A DNA stretch of 10,059 nucleotides, taken from assembly GCA_015680635.1 (NCBI GenBank), contig JAABOA010000017.1, positions 9,053-19,111 on the forward strand, given 5' to 3'. Shown here in pieces: positions 8,094 through 10,059 of the stretch; the stretch's first letter is position 1, and every line of letters begins with the position of its first letter. The translations under genes were made by a program, and so were the position numbers. The DNA comes from Lunasporangiospora selenospora. Its lineage: Eukaryota > Mortierellomycota > Mortierellomycetes > Mortierellales > Mortierellaceae. Below the pieces are notes generated by a model that saw only the letters and a program-made list of their open reading frames with translations, was not told the origin of the DNA and ran no database searches.

Positions 8094-8226
8094 GCCATAA
8101 TACCCCACTTTGCACCCGTATTTTTAAAACAGTTTATACGAAACCCTGGATGGGAAGCATCTTGTTCCTGAATGCAAAAATGCAATCGAGGTGGAGAAGT
8201 CGTTTTTTTTTAAAGCCGAGTAGTTT

Positions 8227-8296
8227 CCCAAGCGTTACTTGGGGTCTGGTCGTCTTTCGGGAGCCTCGTGTCAGCCCACGAGGCTGCTGACAGCAG
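8227..8296. other. Cluster of perfect short inverted repeats
   Basis: Three perfect hairpins lie within 70 bp: CCCAAG/CTTGGG (8227-8232 and 8238-8243, 5-nt loop), AGCCTCGTG/CACGAGGCT (8262-8270 and 8277-8285, 6-nt loop), and CTGCT/AGCAG (8284-8288 and 8292-8296, 3-nt loop). A fourth pairing, TGTCAGC/GCTGACA (8269-8275 and 8286-8292), overlaps hairpins two and three and excludes them. Whether this acts as DNA sites or folded RNA is unknown. Confidence 0.55.
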
Positions 8297-8343
8297 AAAG
8301 GGGTAGCAAGGACACGAGCCACGCCTGGGTTCTGGTGTAGGGC

Positions 8344-8378
8344 AAAGGGAGAAGGAGAGAAGGAGAGGGAGAGAGAAA
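8344..8378 (+). repeat. 35-bp uninterrupted purine tract
   Basis: Thirty-five consecutive G/A residues, mostly GGAGA/GAGAG. Such tracts favour nucleosome exclusion, GAGA-type factor binding or triplex formation. Confidence 0.6.
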
Positions 8379-8639
8379 TGACAAGATTAAGTGAGATGAG
8401 CTGTCCAGTGGAAAGAGAAATGTGACCAGCAGTTCAGAGAGCCATACACTTCGCACGAGGCACGAAAAAGTCTTCATGCGGGTGGTTTTTTATCCCCCTT
8501 TTTGCATAACCCCATGAGCACTCGACGCTCTCCGTCCCCCTCCCCCTTCGTCTCGAGGGCCGCTGGTGGGATGGGGTGGCTGCGTCTGTTGTTCCATCGT
8601 TAATGCCGATGGTGAGTGTGCCTGGATGTCTGTCACACA

Positions 8640-8880
8640 CCTTCGCACCATCTCCTTTTCTCGCGCTTCCTCCTCGCAGTCTTGTTTTCTTTGTTCTCAT
8701 CCCCTTTGTTCTACTCGTCTTCTTCCTCACTTCGTCCTTCTCTGCATCCTTGTCTCTTGTCCTGCCATACTTTACTCGTTTTGCTCTCACCTTTGCTTGT
8801 ACCCTCCTCCCCTTTCCGCTTCTCTCTCTTTCTGTCTCTCTCACACTCTCGTTTGCCCTTTACTCTTGGCACTTTTTGGC
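8640..8880 (+). promoter_or_regulatory. Pyrimidine-rich promoter or leader
   Basis: About 240 bp is strongly enriched in C and T on the plus strand, including the 15-base pure run 8819-8833. Pyrimidine-rich stretches of this kind precede transcription starts of well-expressed fungal genes. It ends about 220 bp before the start codon at 9104. Confidence 0.45.
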
Positions 8881-9103
8881 AACACAACCATCCATCTGAC
8901 TCTACACTTTCCAACTATCACGCGCCCAACTTTTATTCATCAAAAGAGTGCATCTGGACCGGCCTGGACACAACCGAGGGCAAGCACATTACTTACCCCA
9001 GGCAGCACAATTACCTCTTTTCCTTGAAGACGGAGCCCGTGAAACTGTGCAGATTCCCTGAGACTGAAGACTCTCTTGATACCCAACCTTGTACATCGCA
9101 GAC

Positions 9104-10059
9104 ATGAGCAACGATAAGCAGGATGCCCCAACAGCAGTGGAAGTTGTGAGTGGAGCGAAGGACGCAAAGGATGTGCAAGCCGCAGCCACGTCTTCTGCAA
9201 CAAAAGAAGGGGCCAGCTTGGATGCGACGAATTCTGAAAGGTTAGAGCCACAAGTGGATGCTCTGTCATCCCCAGCCTCTGAGCGCCTGTGCCCAATTCC
9301 TTCCTCGACGACTGAATCGCCCACTGCCCCCACGACATGCATCGTCACAACAGGGACAAAAGTCACACAGACGTCAACGAGTGCAGACATACCAATGTCC
9401 CCAACCTTGCTTGTCTCATCGCCCTCCGAAAGCAACCTTCTTTGCGACACAACCGCTTCGTTGGTGTCTGAGGCTGGCCCTTCAAGAGACCTACCCATGG
9501 CTGTAGCCCCTGCTCTTATCACTCGCTCTTCTTCTTCCACCACACTTCACAAAAAGGACTCGGGTACTTCCATGTCCACGACGATTACCCCAGCAGCCCA
9601 GCCATCATCCACAACTGCAGGCAATGCTTCGCTGTTGCCAAAGGGCGGGGCCGCAATAACCATAGGCACCACCGGTATTGCTCTCCGGAAACAGCACCAA
9701 CCGCCTTCTCAACCCTCGCCCACCTCGCCTCGGTCCCCCACACTTTCGCCCGCAGGTCAGGTCCTCAGCCGGCCCCAGTCAACATCAAAGCTGTCATCGA
9801 TGACCCTCAGTGCACCCCATATCCTTCCTCATCAAGGGTATGCAGAATTCAACCTTGCAGCTTTGGGTCAGCTCTCACCCTCAGCCTCGACCGCGACTCT
9901 GACCATGCCCTCACGCCACACAGACTCGATCACCGTCGTGAATACCAACAATACGGGGTATTTTAACTTTGCAGGATCGTCCGCTGGAGCATGGGGTGGT
10001 GCAGAATCACTGCTGGCGGGAGGCAGTGGAGGTGCCAACAATAGTTCGAATGCTAATGA
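9104..10059 (+). CDS. Ser/Thr/Pro-rich low-complexity protein, N-terminal part
   Basis: A frame open from ATG 9104 to the window end: 318 codons and 2 bases with no stop, so the gene continues to the right. The start is supported by an in-frame TGA at 9077-9079 and a G at -3. I do not recognise the protein. The first 70 residues are charged and Ala-rich (begins MSNDKQDAPTAVEVV). The middle is dominated by Ser, Thr and Pro, with a cluster of Ser-Pro/Thr-Pro sites near PTSPRSPTLSPAG (residues about 208-220). The visible end is Gly/Ala/Asn-rich (AGSSAGAWGGAESLLAGG). There is no signal peptide or membrane segment, so a cytosolic or nuclear place is likely. The Ser-Pro/Thr-Pro sites suggest phosphorylation by proline-directed kinases. 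This composition is usual for disordered N-termini of fungal transcription factors, signalling or RNA-binding proteins, with the folded domain expected beyond the window. No function is assigned. Confidence 0.75.
   Translation, partial: MSNDKQDAPTAVEVVSGAKDAKDVQAAATSSATKEGASLDATNSERLEPQVDALSSPASERLCPIPSSTTESPTAPTTCIVTTGTKVTQTSTSADIPMSPTLLVSSPSESNLLCDTTASLVSEAGPSRDLPMAVAPALITRSSSSTTLHKKDSGTSMSTTITPAAQPSSTTAGNASLLPKGGAAITIGTTGIALRKQHQPPSQPSPTSPRSPTLSPAGQVLSRPQSTSKLSSMTLSAPHILPHQGYAEFNLAALGQLSPSASTATLTMPSRHTDSITVVNTNNTGYFNFAGSSAGAWGGAESLLAGGSGGANNSSNAN

Larger units (their letters stand above)
8094..9103. other. Long non-coding upstream region of the S/T/P-rich gene
   Basis: About 1 kb without a recognisable gene. 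From left to right it holds a T9 run (8203-8211), an inverted-repeat cluster (8227-8296), a purine tract (8344-8378), and a broad C/T-rich stretch (about 8640-8880). Several open frames cross the C/T-rich stretch on both strands, but their products are low-complexity (Ser/Leu/Phe or Arg/Lys/Glu) and follow base composition, so I do not call them genes. The pyrimidine-rich part probably contains the promoter or leader of the gene starting at 9104. Confidence 0.5.

Noticed and set aside
8434-9107. Long open frames on both strands across the pyrimidine-rich region
   Set aside because: Their products mirror base composition (Ser/Leu/Phe on one strand, Arg/Lys/Glu on the other) and several frames overlap; none shows a domain.
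9958-9974. Apparent GTATTT...TTGCAG intron in the Ser/Thr/Pro-rich gene
   Set aside because: About 17 bp, far below any workable intron length, and the frame stays open across it.

Overview
The window looks like nuclear DNA of a filamentous, probably early-diverging fungus. The evidence is short introns of about 55-195 bp (GTATGT/GTAAGT-type donors, CTAAC branch sites, mostly TAG acceptors), pyrimidine-rich leaders before start codons, one classic TATA box, AATAAA signals, and three genes whose closest recognisable relatives are fungal. A Mortierella-like (Mucoromycota) origin would fit, but I cannot prove it from the sequence. No bacterial, viral, CRISPR or transposon sequence was found.

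Layout, left to right. Positions 1-760 are non-coding 3' flank. At 761-2077 (minus) lies a four-exon gene for the HAP5/NF-YC histone-fold subunit of the CCAAT-binding factor. At 2363-3880 (minus), only 285 bp upstream of HAP5 and in the same direction, is an intronless gene for a mitochondrial RRG7-like protein with a PD-(D/E)XK nuclease-like core. Positions 3881-4560 are a 680-bp shared promoter region between two divergent genes, containing a CCAAT-bearing inverted repeat. At 4561-6997 (plus) is a seven-exon gene for a GUP1-type MBOAT O-acyltransferase; its last intron has a GC-AG border. An A22 tract and an AATAAA signal follow it.

The right third is less familiar. A tandem 8-mer and a TATA box at 7611 precede a 57-residue single-pass membrane microprotein (7741-7914). 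About 300 bp further on is a cluster of perfect short inverted repeats (8227-8296), then a purine tract and a long pyrimidine-rich region. These lead to the start of a Ser/Thr/Pro-rich protein (9104 onward) that stays open past the right edge of the window.

Functional thread: Hap5 belongs to the complex that binds CCAAT and, in yeasts, drives respiratory genes. Its direct neighbour RRG7 is a mitochondrial respiratory-growth gene, and the RRG7/GUP1 promoter carries paired CCAAT boxes. A local regulatory link is therefore plausible but is inference only. Overall this is a normal fungal gene neighbourhood with several small unusual features, not an obvious new multi-gene system.
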